Positions 8,581 through 16,941 of a stretch of 28,309 nt of DNA are shown here, in pieces. The stretch comes from Bacteroidota bacterium. GTDB lineage: Bacteria > Bacteroidota > Bacteroidia > Bacteroidales > UBA1402. Every line of letters begins with the position of its first letter. Position 1 is the first letter of the stretch. The DNA is taken from positions 1 through 28,309 of the forward strand of contig JAUZOU010000007.1 of assembly GCA_030706285.1 (NCBI GenBank), given 5' to 3'. A program made the translations under genes and the position numbers. Below the pieces are notes generated by a model, which saw only the letters and a program-made list of their open reading frames with translations, had not been told where the DNA came from and did no database searches.

Positions 8581-10422
8581 ATGAAACACATTAATAAATA
8601 TCTATTGATACTGGTGGCATCAACAATTGGACTTTTCTCTTGTGCCGATGATTTGAACATCAGCCCGACGACAATTCTTACAGACAACCAGGTTTTCTCA
8701 AATGAGCCGGCAGTGCTTGCATACCTGTCTGTTTTGTATTCCAATATGCCGATGGAAGATTTTAATTACGGAACAGGAATGGGTAGCTTTCATGCGTTTT
8801 CTTATAATAAAACAGCACATTGTTGTGGTGAAGCGCTGCGCACGGCTACCGGTCTTATGAGCGATATAGGAACCGGCACGTCATGGGGCTGGTGGAGTGG
8901 TGGCTATTCTGCTGTCAGGGATGTGAATAATTTTATCGAAAAAATCCCTGCTTCGACATTGCCTGAAGACAAAAAGCAAATGTATCTGGGTGAAGCAATG
9001 TTTATCAGAGGCTATATCTATTTTGCTTTGGCAAAGCGCTATGGTGGTGTCCCCATTGTTACAGATGTTCAAACGTATGATGGAGATATTGCTAAACTGC
9101 AGGTAGCCAGGAATACTGAAAAGGAAGTTTATGATTATGTCAGTGCCCAGTTGGACAGCGCCATTTCTTTGTTACCTGAAACAAGCGACCGGTGCCGTGT
9201 CAACAAATATGCAGCAGCAGCCTTGAAATCCCGTGCCATGCTGTATGCAGGCTCTGAGGCTAAATATGGCAGTGTCCAGCTGAACGGACTTGTCGGGATA
9301 CCGGCTTCTTTCGCGAAAGACTATTTTGAACAGGCTTTTAAAGCTGCTGATTTGGTTGTCAGTTCAAAAAAATATGAGCTTTACGACAAAAGTACCGATA
9401 AGACGGAAAATTTTACAGATATGTTTTTAAACGATGATCCTGAAAGTAATAACGAGATTATACTTGAAAGGGACTACAGTTATCCGAATATTTGCCACTC
9501 GTGGGACAACCTGATGTTGCCTTATCCTGTCCGTGGTCCTCAAGGTTATGGTTCCATGATTTGTCCGACGTTGGACATGGTTGAGCAATATGAGTATATT
9601 GACGGTTCAGATGGTGCATTGAAAATAACAGACCAGAATGGGAATCCGGTACATTATGCCAAGCCTTCTGATATCTATAAGGATAAGGATCCCAGATGTA
9701 TGGCGACCATCACAATGCCTTTTTCAACCTTCAGAGGTACGGAAATCGGCGTTCAGGCAGGTGTCGTAGATGATCAGGCTGTTTCTCCAAGTACGACAAT
9801 CTATGGTCATAAAGCTGTCACGACTGGGGACCCGAATTCGTTGTACAATCCGGATACTCATCAGATTGATGCCAATGGTTCAATCTCTGTGATCCGAATT
9901 GGCGGTATTTCTTCCACGACAGAGACATCCCCTACAAGCTTTTATCTTCGAAAGTATTTGAATTTCAATGCAGACAAGAGCCAGGCGACCATGTGGAATT
10001 CGACACAAAGTTGGTTTGATATACGCTATGCCGAAGTGTTGCTAAATTATGCTGAAGCAGCCATTGAACAGTCTGACGAGAAAGATGCCAGATTTGCAGT
10101 TAATCAGATACGTATACGTGCCGGGGTAGCTCAATTGCCTTCTGTAACAAGAGACCAGGTGAGACATGAAAGAACCGTTGAACTGGCATTCGAAAGTCAT
10201 CATTATTGGGACATCCGCAGATGGCATATAGCTGATCAGCAAATTTTGAACAGGAAATTCTATGCTCTTTATCCATATTATGACGTGCAAACCAATGACT
10301 GGATATTTACCAAAGTTGCAGTAGGATATTCATATTCTTTCCTGCCTCAGATGTACTATGAGAAAATACCGGAAAGCCAAATATCGGCAGATCCGAAACT
10401 GGTTCAAAATCCTCTTTATTAA
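8581..10422 (+). CDS. SusD/RagB-family outer-membrane glycan-binding lipoprotein
   Basis: This 613-residue protein is the surface lid partner of SusC. It has a lipoprotein signal peptide with lipobox LFSC and acylated Cys21. The acidic ADD after the Cys fits the export signal that sends Bacteroidetes lipoproteins to the cell surface. The N-terminal half shows the SusD-type helical repeats (AMFIRGYIYFALAKRYGGVPIV near 138-160). The C-terminal SusD domain includes WFDIRYAEVLLNYAEAA, the NQIRIRAG segment and YWDIRRW. The last segment, YEKIPESQISADPKLVQNP, is a common SusD ending (PxxEI-xxNP-like). The gene directly follows SusC, which is the defining pair of a PUL. Glycan-contacting residues cannot be identified without structural comparison. 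Confidence 0.95.
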   Translation: MKHINKYLLILVASTIGLFSCADDLNISPTTILTDNQVFSNEPAVLAYLSVLYSNMPMEDFNYGTGMGSFHAFSYNKTAHCCGEALRTATGLMSDIGTGTSWGWWSGGYSAVRDVNNFIEKIPASTLPEDKKQMYLGEAMFIRGYIYFALAKRYGGVPIVTDVQTYDGDIAKLQVARNTEKEVYDYVSAQLDSAISLLPETSDRCRVNKYAAAALKSRAMLYAGSEAKYGSVQLNGLVGIPASFAKDYFEQAFKAADLVVSSKKYELYDKSTDKTENFTDMFLNDDPESNNEIILERDYSYPNICHSWDNLMLPYPVRGPQGYGSMICPTLDMVEQYEYIDGSDGALKITDQNGNPVHYAKPSDIYKDKDPRCMATITMPFSTFRGTEIGVQAGVVDDQAVSPSTTIYGHKAVTTGDPNSLYNPDTHQIDANGSISVIRIGGISSTTETSPTSFYLRKYLNFNADKSQATMWNSTQSWFDIRYAEVLLNYAEAAIEQSDEKDARFAVNQIRIRAGVAQLPSVTRDQVRHERTVELAFESHHYWDIRRWHIADQQILNRKFYALYPYYDVQTNDWIFTKVAVGYSYSFLPQMYYEKIPESQISADPKLVQNPLY

Positions 10423-10432
10423 TATCAATCAT

Positions 10433-11137
10433 ATGAAATTCACAAAGAATATGAAACTTACAAAGTTTATATTGGCATTGCCGGTACTCGCAGCGTTATT
10501 TTCCTGCAGTGATATTGACAACTATGATGCCCCGAATGCCGGGATCGCAGGTACGGTTATTGATAATACCACCAATGAGGGAATTCAGACAGAAGCCGGT
10601 GCTGGTTTTCAGCTCTGCATGGTCGAAGAAGGCTATAATCCGGTCATTCCTATCTATTTCTATGCAAAGGCCGACGGAAGTTTTAAAAATACGCAGCTTT
10701 TTGCGGATAAATATAAAGTGTTTCCCATGAACGGCGCGTTCGTCACTCCGGATTCCGTGTTGGTCAACGTCAAGAAACTGACGGAAGTTAACTTTACAGT
10801 GACACCTTTTATGACCATTCATGCTTCGACGCCGAGGGTCATATCAGGTAATATCATTGTAGATTATAAGCTTACCAGACCTTCAAGTGTTACGTATGAT
10901 ATCATAAAGAGTATGACGATGGTATCTGTCATGCCTTCTGTCAATGTGGTTGTGAATAGCAAGAATGTTTCGCATACGCTGTCGGAAAAGACATACGCCG
11001 ATATTGCCAACACTCAGTTTTCAGACACGATAAAAGGCTTGACGTCTGATACTTACTATGTCAGGGTCGCCGGCTTGACGGACAATCCTCAAAGTAAGTA
11101 TAATTACAGTAAAGTTTACACCGTTACCATTCCATAA
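10433..11137 (+). CDS. DUF3823-type SusD-adjacent lipoprotein
   Basis: I start at 10433, ten bases after SusD; a second ATG at 10451 gives an equally good signal peptide. The longer reading frame that begins inside SusD is unlikely. The 234-residue product has a lipobox (ALFSC, Cys at residue 25) followed by acidic SDIDNYDAPNAG. An N-terminal beta-sandwich (about 34-125) contains GTVIDNTTNEGIQTE and the segment ADGSFKNTQLFADKYKVFP, and a second domain follows. From memory this pattern fits DUF3823, lipoproteins usually encoded next to SusD. A role as accessory surface glycan-binding protein is likely from position, but unproven. No catalytic motif is visible. A strong terminator follows 21 bases after the stop. 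Confidence 0.82.
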   Translation: MKFTKNMKLTKFILALPVLAALFSCSDIDNYDAPNAGIAGTVIDNTTNEGIQTEAGAGFQLCMVEEGYNPVIPIYFYAKADGSFKNTQLFADKYKVFPMNGAFVTPDSVLVNVKKLTEVNFTVTPFMTIHASTPRVISGNIIVDYKLTRPSSVTYDIIKSMTMVSVMPSVNVVVNSKNVSHTLSEKTYADIANTQFSDTIKGLTSDTYYVRVAGLTDNPQSKYNYSKVYTVTIP

Positions 11138-11158
11138 TAACTTTGTTTCTTGATTAAG

Positions 11159-11214
11159 AAGATGAGGCAATTATCCGGAGCCGTTTTATTCGCTTGTTGC
11201 CTCATCTTTTTTTT
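11159..11214 (+). terminator. Strong rho-independent terminator between SusCD module and enzyme genes
   Basis: AAGATGAGGCAA (11159-11170) and TTGCCTCATCTT (11197-11208) form a perfect 12-bp stem, and the T run extends to 11214. The loop is 26 bases, longer than typical, but the stem and the T-tract make this a confident call. It would end or attenuate transcription from the SusC/SusD genes before GH2. Confidence 0.85.
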
Positions 11215-11247
11215 ATTGGTTATTTAATCAACAGGCTCTATATCATC

Positions 11248-11288
11248 TTGTTAAAAATCGGATGCTGATGACTATCTTTCAATAGTCA
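11248..11288 (+). promoter_or_regulatory. Candidate promoter and dyad upstream of GH2
   Basis: TTG at 11248-11250 and TATCTTTC at 11273-11280 are 22 bases apart. They resemble the Bacteroidetes promoter, with one mismatch in the -7 element. A dyad, TGACTAT-N6-ATAGTCA (11269-11288), overlaps the -7 element and ends 18 bases before the GH2 start. It could be a regulator site or a leader hairpin. Its position after a strong terminator argues for a separate promoter here, but the match is imperfect. Confidence 0.4.
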
Positions 11289-11306
11289 CCAATAAATGGA
11301 ATTTAT

Positions 11307-14300
11307 ATGTATCAACGAAGTGGATTTTTAATATGGTTATTTGTGTTTGTCATTGGGTGCCTAGGCTCTTCTGCCCATGCTCAGTGCGTATACAGGTATG
11401 TTTTTAATCCGGAAAGAGGAATGGTTCATGAAATTGAGAAACCTTATCGGAATGAACTGTGCTTAAACGGAAAATGGCAGTTCATGCCTGTGCATGAAAC
11501 TGATCTGAAGAAGTTCCAAAAGCCTGAGTGGTTTGAATGGGATCCAGTGATGATCAAAATCCCATCTCCGTGGAATGTCAATACGCTTGAAAAGGGAGAT
11601 GGTGCTGACCGGTGTACCTTTCCTTCCTATCCGAAAGACTGGGAAACAGCAAAGATGGGCTGGATACAGAAGAATTTTGTTCTGCCGGACGGGTGGAAAG
11701 ACAAAATATTGATACTTAATTTTGAAGCAATCGCAGGATATGCAAAAGTCTATGTCAACGATCATCTTGTTTCGGATGGGATCAATTTGTTCCTGCCTAC
11801 CAGGATAGATATTTCACCGTATGTGAAAGATGGAATTAACGAAATAACGGTTGGAATTGCCCATCAGAAAATGGTTTATCAGGATGGAAGATACGGCTTT
11901 CGCACATATGTGGCAGGCTCATTTTTCGGGCAGTCTATGACTGGAATATGGCAAGATGTCACCTTATTGGCCTTGCCAAAAGTTTATGTTGAGAATGTTT
12001 TTGTCAATCCTGATGTCAGAGATAATGTACTGGATCTGTCTGTGGTTGTCAAAAATAGGACAACCGTTGAACAAACGATCAGCCTGGAGGCCTCTATTCG
12101 TGAATGGGAAAAACCATTCAGCGAGGATGTCAACCTGGCACCGGCCGATAATGGAGAATTGAAGAAGGAAGTGTTCCGGATCGGCAATCTTGGAAAATTA
12201 GTTGTTAAGTCGGGAGACAGTCTGACCGTGCATTTAACCGAAAAAGTAAACGGTCGGCTGACATACTGGACACCTGATTTTCCAAATTTATACGGAGCCG
12301 TCGTTCGTTTGAAAACTGGTAAGAGCCTTTCGGATATAAATTATACCCGCTTCGGTTGGCGGCAATTCAGTATAGATGGTACAAAATTATTGCTAAATGG
12401 AAGTCAGATTAAATTGAAAGGTGATTCCTGGCATTTTATGGGTATACCACAAATGAGCAGGCGTTATGCATGGGGCTGGTTCAAGATGCTGAAAGACATT
12501 CATGCCAATGCCGTCCGGCTTCATGCACAGCCATATCCTTCTTTTTACCTGGATGTAGCAGACGAAATGGGTATTTGTGTTCTTGATGAATCCGGTATCT
12601 GGGGAAGTGATGGCTGTTCCAGGATTGATGGTGACAGTTTTTGGGAAGATGCCGGAAAACATGTCAGAAATTTAGTGCTGCGTGATCGTAATCACCCGTC
12701 TGTCTTCGGATGGAGTGTCTGCAATGAGACGCTGCCAGTGACCATCAGTATGATGCATGCTCCGGAATCTGTTATCCAACGAAATATTGAAGAAATCAAC
12801 CACTTAGTCAAGGTTGTAAAAGCCATAGATCCGACCAGAGATTGGATATCCGGTGATGGTGAGACCCAACGGGAAACGCAACTGCCTACCCTTATCGGCC
12901 ACTACGGAGATGATCAAACCATGAAAATGTGGTCATCGGTTGGGAAACCTTGGGGCATTGGTGAAACAGGCTCGATTTATTATGGGACCCCCTTAACTGC
13001 ATCCTCGATCAACGGAAATAGAGCTTTTGAGTCTCAGACCGGAAGGATGGAAGCCATGGCAACTGAAGCCTATGGTCTGATTAGGCTGCAGCAAAAATAC
13101 AATGCTTCCTATACCAGTGTTTTCAATGTGGTGTGGTATGGACTGAAACCAATGCCTTTCGGGATGAACAATACGTCACATGCACCTGAATTGACGGATG
13201 GCATTTTTTTCCAGGATTTTCAGGAAGGTGTACCAGGCGTTCAGCCGGAGCGGCTGGATCCTTATGGAACGACACTCAATCCTGGATATGATCCCAATTT
13301 GCCTTTGTATGAGCCTTGGCCGTTGTTTTATGCCGTACAGGCAGCCAATATGACTCCTGTCAAAGATTTCAAAATGGAAAAAAACTATGATCAGCGGATG
13401 GCTGCTCCTGATAAGGCTGAGATCGAGAGGGTTGCATTTGCCGGTCCTGACGATAGTCCGTTGAAGAATTTGCTGGAAAGCCTGGGTGTACCGTTTGTCG
13501 ACCATTCAAAGAGCCAAGTGAAGCTGTATATTGTGGATGGCACTTCACTAGTATCGTTTAACCCGACAACGGCAGTAAATATTGAAGAATGTCTGAAAAC
13601 TGGCGGCAGGGTATTGGTCTGCGGTGTCGCACCAGAAACCCTGAACCGCCTCAATCAATTAATGCCGAAACCCTTAAGCCTTACAAACAGAAATGCAACT
13701 TCATTTGTCATCATGCAACCTGATCCAATGATCGGTAATCTCGGAAATAAGGACTTTTATTTCTCAGAACTGTCAGGGGATCCGGTTATGAAATATGGTC
13801 TGAGCGGAGATTTTGTCAAATATGGGAAAGTGATTGCCGAAGCTTGCAATACGGACTGGGAAAGGTGGAACAATAATTCTGAAGCGGTAAAGACGGCGTC
13901 TGTATACATCAGTGAACTGATAACAAAACCGGATGGCGGAGCTATTATCAAATCAGAACAGGGCAACAGTGAGATCTATGTGACTTCAATCGATCTGACA
14001 AAACTGAAGGTTGAAGGAGAAGGGCTGATTAAAACATTGATCAGCAACCTGGGAGTCATCCTGAACGGAGGAAATGCCAACAGACTGCAGGCCCTTTCCG
14101 TGTCAGGTAACCTGAATCGGGCCATTGTTATTGATGGTTGTGCTGTTCCCGGTGAAAAAATAATAAAAACAAGCAATCAAGATTTTTCTGCTAGCTATGA
14201 AACAGCCAAAGGATCTGTTGCCCTCAAAGCCGATGAAAATGGTTTTATGAATTTTGTCAAAGTCATCCCTACATTACCCAAATCGGAGAAAGTGGTCTAT

Positions 14301-14609
14301 CTGAGTTTTTGGCTTAAGAGTCCGACGTCGCTTGTGAAGTTACTGGATGAATTCAATTTGCCAAGGCTTGATATGAAGATTGAAAATGGCAGTCATGTGA
14401 AGGTTTATGTGAATGGTACGACCGTAGTATGCTCCAAACAGGAAGGAAACGATGGTAAGTTTGAATTCTTGCCGTTGGTTAAAGGGTGGAATCATTTGTT
14501 GGTTTGTTTTAACATTGGTAAAATGTCCCGGAGTATGCAGACGAAGATCCAGTTCGAATCACCGACGAAAGGATACCTGAATCAGCTGACGTCTTCCGTC
14601 GGGCAATAA
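11307..14609 (+). CDS. Glycoside hydrolase family 2 protein (beta-galactosidase/beta-glycosidase type)
   Basis: This 1100-residue exported enzyme is expected to remove beta-linked sugars by the retaining mechanism. A signal peptide covers about residues 1-26 (ending AHAQ). The GH2 sugar-binding domain follows (about 45-225, with LNGKWQFMP, IPSPWN and GIWQDV). Next are the immunoglobulin-like domain (about 226-350) and the TIM barrel (about 355-700). In the barrel, VLRDRNHPSVFGWSVCNE places the acid/base at Glu474, and PWGIGETGS offers Glu553 as likely nucleophile. About 370 residues follow the barrel. They contain a Rossmann-like segment (about 715-810) resembling the non-catalytic domains of some beta-galactosidases, then a beta-rich C-terminal domain. 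Exact sugar specificity (galactose, glucuronic acid, mannose) cannot be set from sequence. It opens the downstream enzyme cluster. Confidence 0.88.
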   Translation: MYQRSGFLIWLFVFVIGCLGSSAHAQCVYRYVFNPERGMVHEIEKPYRNELCLNGKWQFMPVHETDLKKFQKPEWFEWDPVMIKIPSPWNVNTLEKGDGADRCTFPSYPKDWETAKMGWIQKNFVLPDGWKDKILILNFEAIAGYAKVYVNDHLVSDGINLFLPTRIDISPYVKDGINEITVGIAHQKMVYQDGRYGFRTYVAGSFFGQSMTGIWQDVTLLALPKVYVENVFVNPDVRDNVLDLSVVVKNRTTVEQTISLEASIREWEKPFSEDVNLAPADNGELKKEVFRIGNLGKLVVKSGDSLTVHLTEKVNGRLTYWTPDFPNLYGAVVRLKTGKSLSDINYTRFGWRQFSIDGTKLLLNGSQIKLKGDSWHFMGIPQMSRRYAWGWFKMLKDIHANAVRLHAQPYPSFYLDVADEMGICVLDESGIWGSDGCSRIDGDSFWEDAGKHVRNLVLRDRNHPSVFGWSVCNETLPVTISMMHAPESVIQRNIEEINHLVKVVKAIDPTRDWISGDGETQRETQLPTLIGHYGDDQTMKMWSSVGKPWGIGETGSIYYGTPLTASSINGNRAFESQTGRMEAMATEAYGLIRLQQKYNASYTSVFNVVWYGLKPMPFGMNNTSHAPELTDGIFFQDFQEGVPGVQPERLDPYGTTLNPGYDPNLPLYEPWPLFYAVQAANMTPVKDFKMEKNYDQRMAAPDKAEIERVAFAGPDDSPLKNLLESLGVPFVDHSKSQVKLYIVDGTSLVSFNPTTAVNIEECLKTGGRVLVCGVAPETLNRLNQLMPKPLSLTNRNATSFVIMQPDPMIGNLGNKDFYFSELSGDPVMKYGLSGDFVKYGKVIAEACNTDWERWNNNSEAVKTASVYISELITKPDGGAIIKSEQGNSEIYVTSIDLTKLKVEGEGLIKTLISNLGVILNGGNANRLQALSVSGNLNRAIVIDGCAVPGEKIIKTSNQDFSASYETAKGSVALKADENGFMNFVKVIPTLPKSEKVVYLSFWLKSPTSLVKLLDEFNLPRLDMKIENGSHVKVYVNGTTVVCSKQEGNDGKFEFLPLVKGWNHLLVCFNIGKMSRSMQTKIQFESPTKGYLNQLTSSVGQ

Positions 14610-14655
14610 TCTGCTCACTATCATACGAAATACGTTAATAAGTTATCCAGTTCAA

Positions 14656-16932
14656 ATGAAAAAATCAGGTATCATACAAAGTTTTATTCTATTTATTTCT
14701 CTGTTTTCAACAATCGGAGCACAGTGTAGAGCAATAGACTACACTAGCTTTGTGGATCCTTTTATCGGAGCTGACGGAGGTGGATTTGTCTTTCCCGGCG
14801 TGACGATGCCGTCGGGTATGGTAAAAGTCGGCCCGGACTGCAACAATCTTGACCAGAATGCCGGATGGGATGCCAAAGGAAACATTGTCGGTTTCAGCCA
14901 CACTCATCTCAATGGCTCCGGTGGCGGTTGCAAGTATGGCAATATTCTAGTCATGCCTACTGTCGGTAAGGTGGATCCTGTTGATTATTCTTCGCCACGA
15001 GCCAATGAAACGGCAAAAGTGGGTCTTTATTCTGTCAATCTGACTCGTTACAATGTGGGAGTACGCATTTCGGCCACTTCACATGCAGCTATTCATGAGT
15101 ACACTTTTCCTCAAACAGATCAGGCCAATATACTGTTTGACATGGGCAGTTTTCTTTCATCCTGCGAACGTCAGGAATTTGTAGGATCGGAAGTACGAAT
15201 CCTTTCGGATAATGAGATTGAAGGTTATAGTCGAATTCGAGGTGGTTGGAATTTTAGCCGGGCTTATACGGTCTATTTTTATGCCAAATTCGATTCGCCG
15301 GCTACTTCGTTTGGGACTTGGAAAGCTGGAGCACTATGTCCAAACGTCAAATCCCAGTTCGACAGTAATGAAAAAACCGGGGCGTATGTTACGTTTAATA
15401 CCAAAGGTCACAGAACGATTCGTATGAAACTTGGCATTTCTTACATGGGGACCAATAAAGCCAGGCATAATGCTGAAGAAATTGCTTCATGGGATCTGGA
15501 TGAAACGAAAGAAGCAGCTGCCAGTACATGGAACAAAATCCTAGGACAAGTAAAGCTGGATGGAGGCTCCGAAAGGACCAAAACGATCTTTTATTCGTCC
15601 ATGTACCGGATATTTTTCCAGCCGACTGACTTTACCGGCGAGAATCCGTTGTGGCAATCAGACAAGCCTTATTATGGTGATTATCACGCCATCTGGGATA
15701 CGTACCGGGCCACTCATCCGTTTATCAACTTGCTGAGGCCGACATTGGGTGGTAAGATGGTTGAATCGCTGGTTGATATCTATCGATTTGACAATTATAT
15801 GCCTGATGCCCGTTCCAGCAATGATAACGGACGGGTCCAGGGCGGTACGAACTGTGACATGTTGATAGCCGATGCTATGGTCAAGGAAATTAAGGGCATT
15901 GATTATAAGACGGCTCTGGAAGCTATGAAAAAGAACGCGACCGTTCCTCCAGGAGATGATGAACGCAAACAGGGTAGAGGCGGACTTTGGGACTATAACC
16001 GCATTGGCTATGTTTCGACCGACTTTGAACGTTGTTGTACCAGAACGTTGGAATATTCGGCCAATGATGCAGCCATAGCAACTGTTGCCAACTGCCTTGG
16101 CGATAGGGAAACCTATCTCAAATACAAAAAGAAAGCTTCCAGTTGGGAAAATATGTGGAACCCGTCAATTGAAAGTTTAGGTTTTAAAGGATTCGTCTGG
16201 CCGAGAAAAGCTGACGGCAGTTGGGTTGATACAACCAGGTTTAATGTCTTCTCATCGGGCTCCCTTACATCTCCGTTCTATGAAACATTTTCCTGGGAGT
16301 ATTCGTTTTATGTTCCTCATGATATGAAACGGCTCATTGAGAAAATGGGTGGTAAGGAAATCTTTTCCAGAAGGTTGGATGCGTATTTCACAAAGTCCTT
16401 TACCGGAAGTCGGGATGACTTGCTTTATTATACCAAATTAGTTGGAATGTGCCAGATTTCCAACGAACCGTCTTTTTTGGCCCCGTCATTGTACGCATAT
16501 ATCAACGAGCCTTTCAAGACAGCCAAAATTGTCCGTCAGATATTGTCTACACAATATGATACGACCAAGAGTGGGGTGCCTGGAAACGATGATTCAGGGT
16601 CGATGGGGGCTTGGTATGTTTTTCATTCCCTAGGGTTTTACCCGAATGCCGGGCAGGATGTTTATCTGATCTCAAGTCCTGTTTATCCGAAAGCGACGAT
16701 AACGTTGGAGAATGGGAAACAAATTTTTATTACGGCAAAAAATGCCAGTGAAAAGAATATCTACATTCAGTCTTGCAAATTAAACGGCAAGCCGTTCAAT
16801 AATTGTTGGTTTCGTCATGCTGATATCGAAAACGGTGCTAACTTTGAATTCGTTATGGGTAGCAAACCTTCTGCCTGGGCTACAAATGGCGCATTGCCAC
16901 CGTCTATGCCAGAAACCGAAATTGAACATTAA
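14656..16932 (+). CDS. Glycoside hydrolase family 92 alpha-mannosidase
   Basis: GH92 enzymes are calcium-dependent inverting exo-alpha-mannosidases, common in Bacteroidetes. This 758-residue protein has a signal peptide (about 1-25). Its N-terminal sandwich domain carries VDPFIGADGGG, FPGVTMPSGMVKVGPD and GFSHTHLNGSG. The alpha-toroid domain carries WDTYRATHPF (347-356), PDARSSNDNGRVQGG, SWEYSFYVPHD (546-556), NEPS (603-606) and GNDDSGSMGAWY (643-654). The SWEY segment (Glu548, or nearby Glu543) is in the region of the general acid, and the GNDD aspartates are the expected base. A Phe follows NEPS where many relatives have His. Linkage preference (1,2, 1,3 or other) cannot be decided. It follows GH2 by 46 bases and GH31 starts 9 bases after it, so the three are probably co-transcribed. 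Confidence 0.93.
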   Translation: MKKSGIIQSFILFISLFSTIGAQCRAIDYTSFVDPFIGADGGGFVFPGVTMPSGMVKVGPDCNNLDQNAGWDAKGNIVGFSHTHLNGSGGGCKYGNILVMPTVGKVDPVDYSSPRANETAKVGLYSVNLTRYNVGVRISATSHAAIHEYTFPQTDQANILFDMGSFLSSCERQEFVGSEVRILSDNEIEGYSRIRGGWNFSRAYTVYFYAKFDSPATSFGTWKAGALCPNVKSQFDSNEKTGAYVTFNTKGHRTIRMKLGISYMGTNKARHNAEEIASWDLDETKEAAASTWNKILGQVKLDGGSERTKTIFYSSMYRIFFQPTDFTGENPLWQSDKPYYGDYHAIWDTYRATHPFINLLRPTLGGKMVESLVDIYRFDNYMPDARSSNDNGRVQGGTNCDMLIADAMVKEIKGIDYKTALEAMKKNATVPPGDDERKQGRGGLWDYNRIGYVSTDFERCCTRTLEYSANDAAIATVANCLGDRETYLKYKKKASSWENMWNPSIESLGFKGFVWPRKADGSWVDTTRFNVFSSGSLTSPFYETFSWEYSFYVPHDMKRLIEKMGGKEIFSRRLDAYFTKSFTGSRDDLLYYTKLVGMCQISNEPSFLAPSLYAYINEPFKTAKIVRQILSTQYDTTKSGVPGNDDSGSMGAWYVFHSLGFYPNAGQDVYLISSPVYPKATITLENGKQIFITAKNASEKNIYIQSCKLNGKPFNNCWFRHADIENGANFEFVMGSKPSAWATNGALPPSMPETEIEH

Positions 16933-16941
16933 AAAGCAGTC

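Noticed and set aside
10358..10432. Start of the DUF3823-type gene inside SusD
   Set aside because: The extra 25 residues overlap SusD and precede the lipoprotein signal peptide; the ATG at 10433 fits better.
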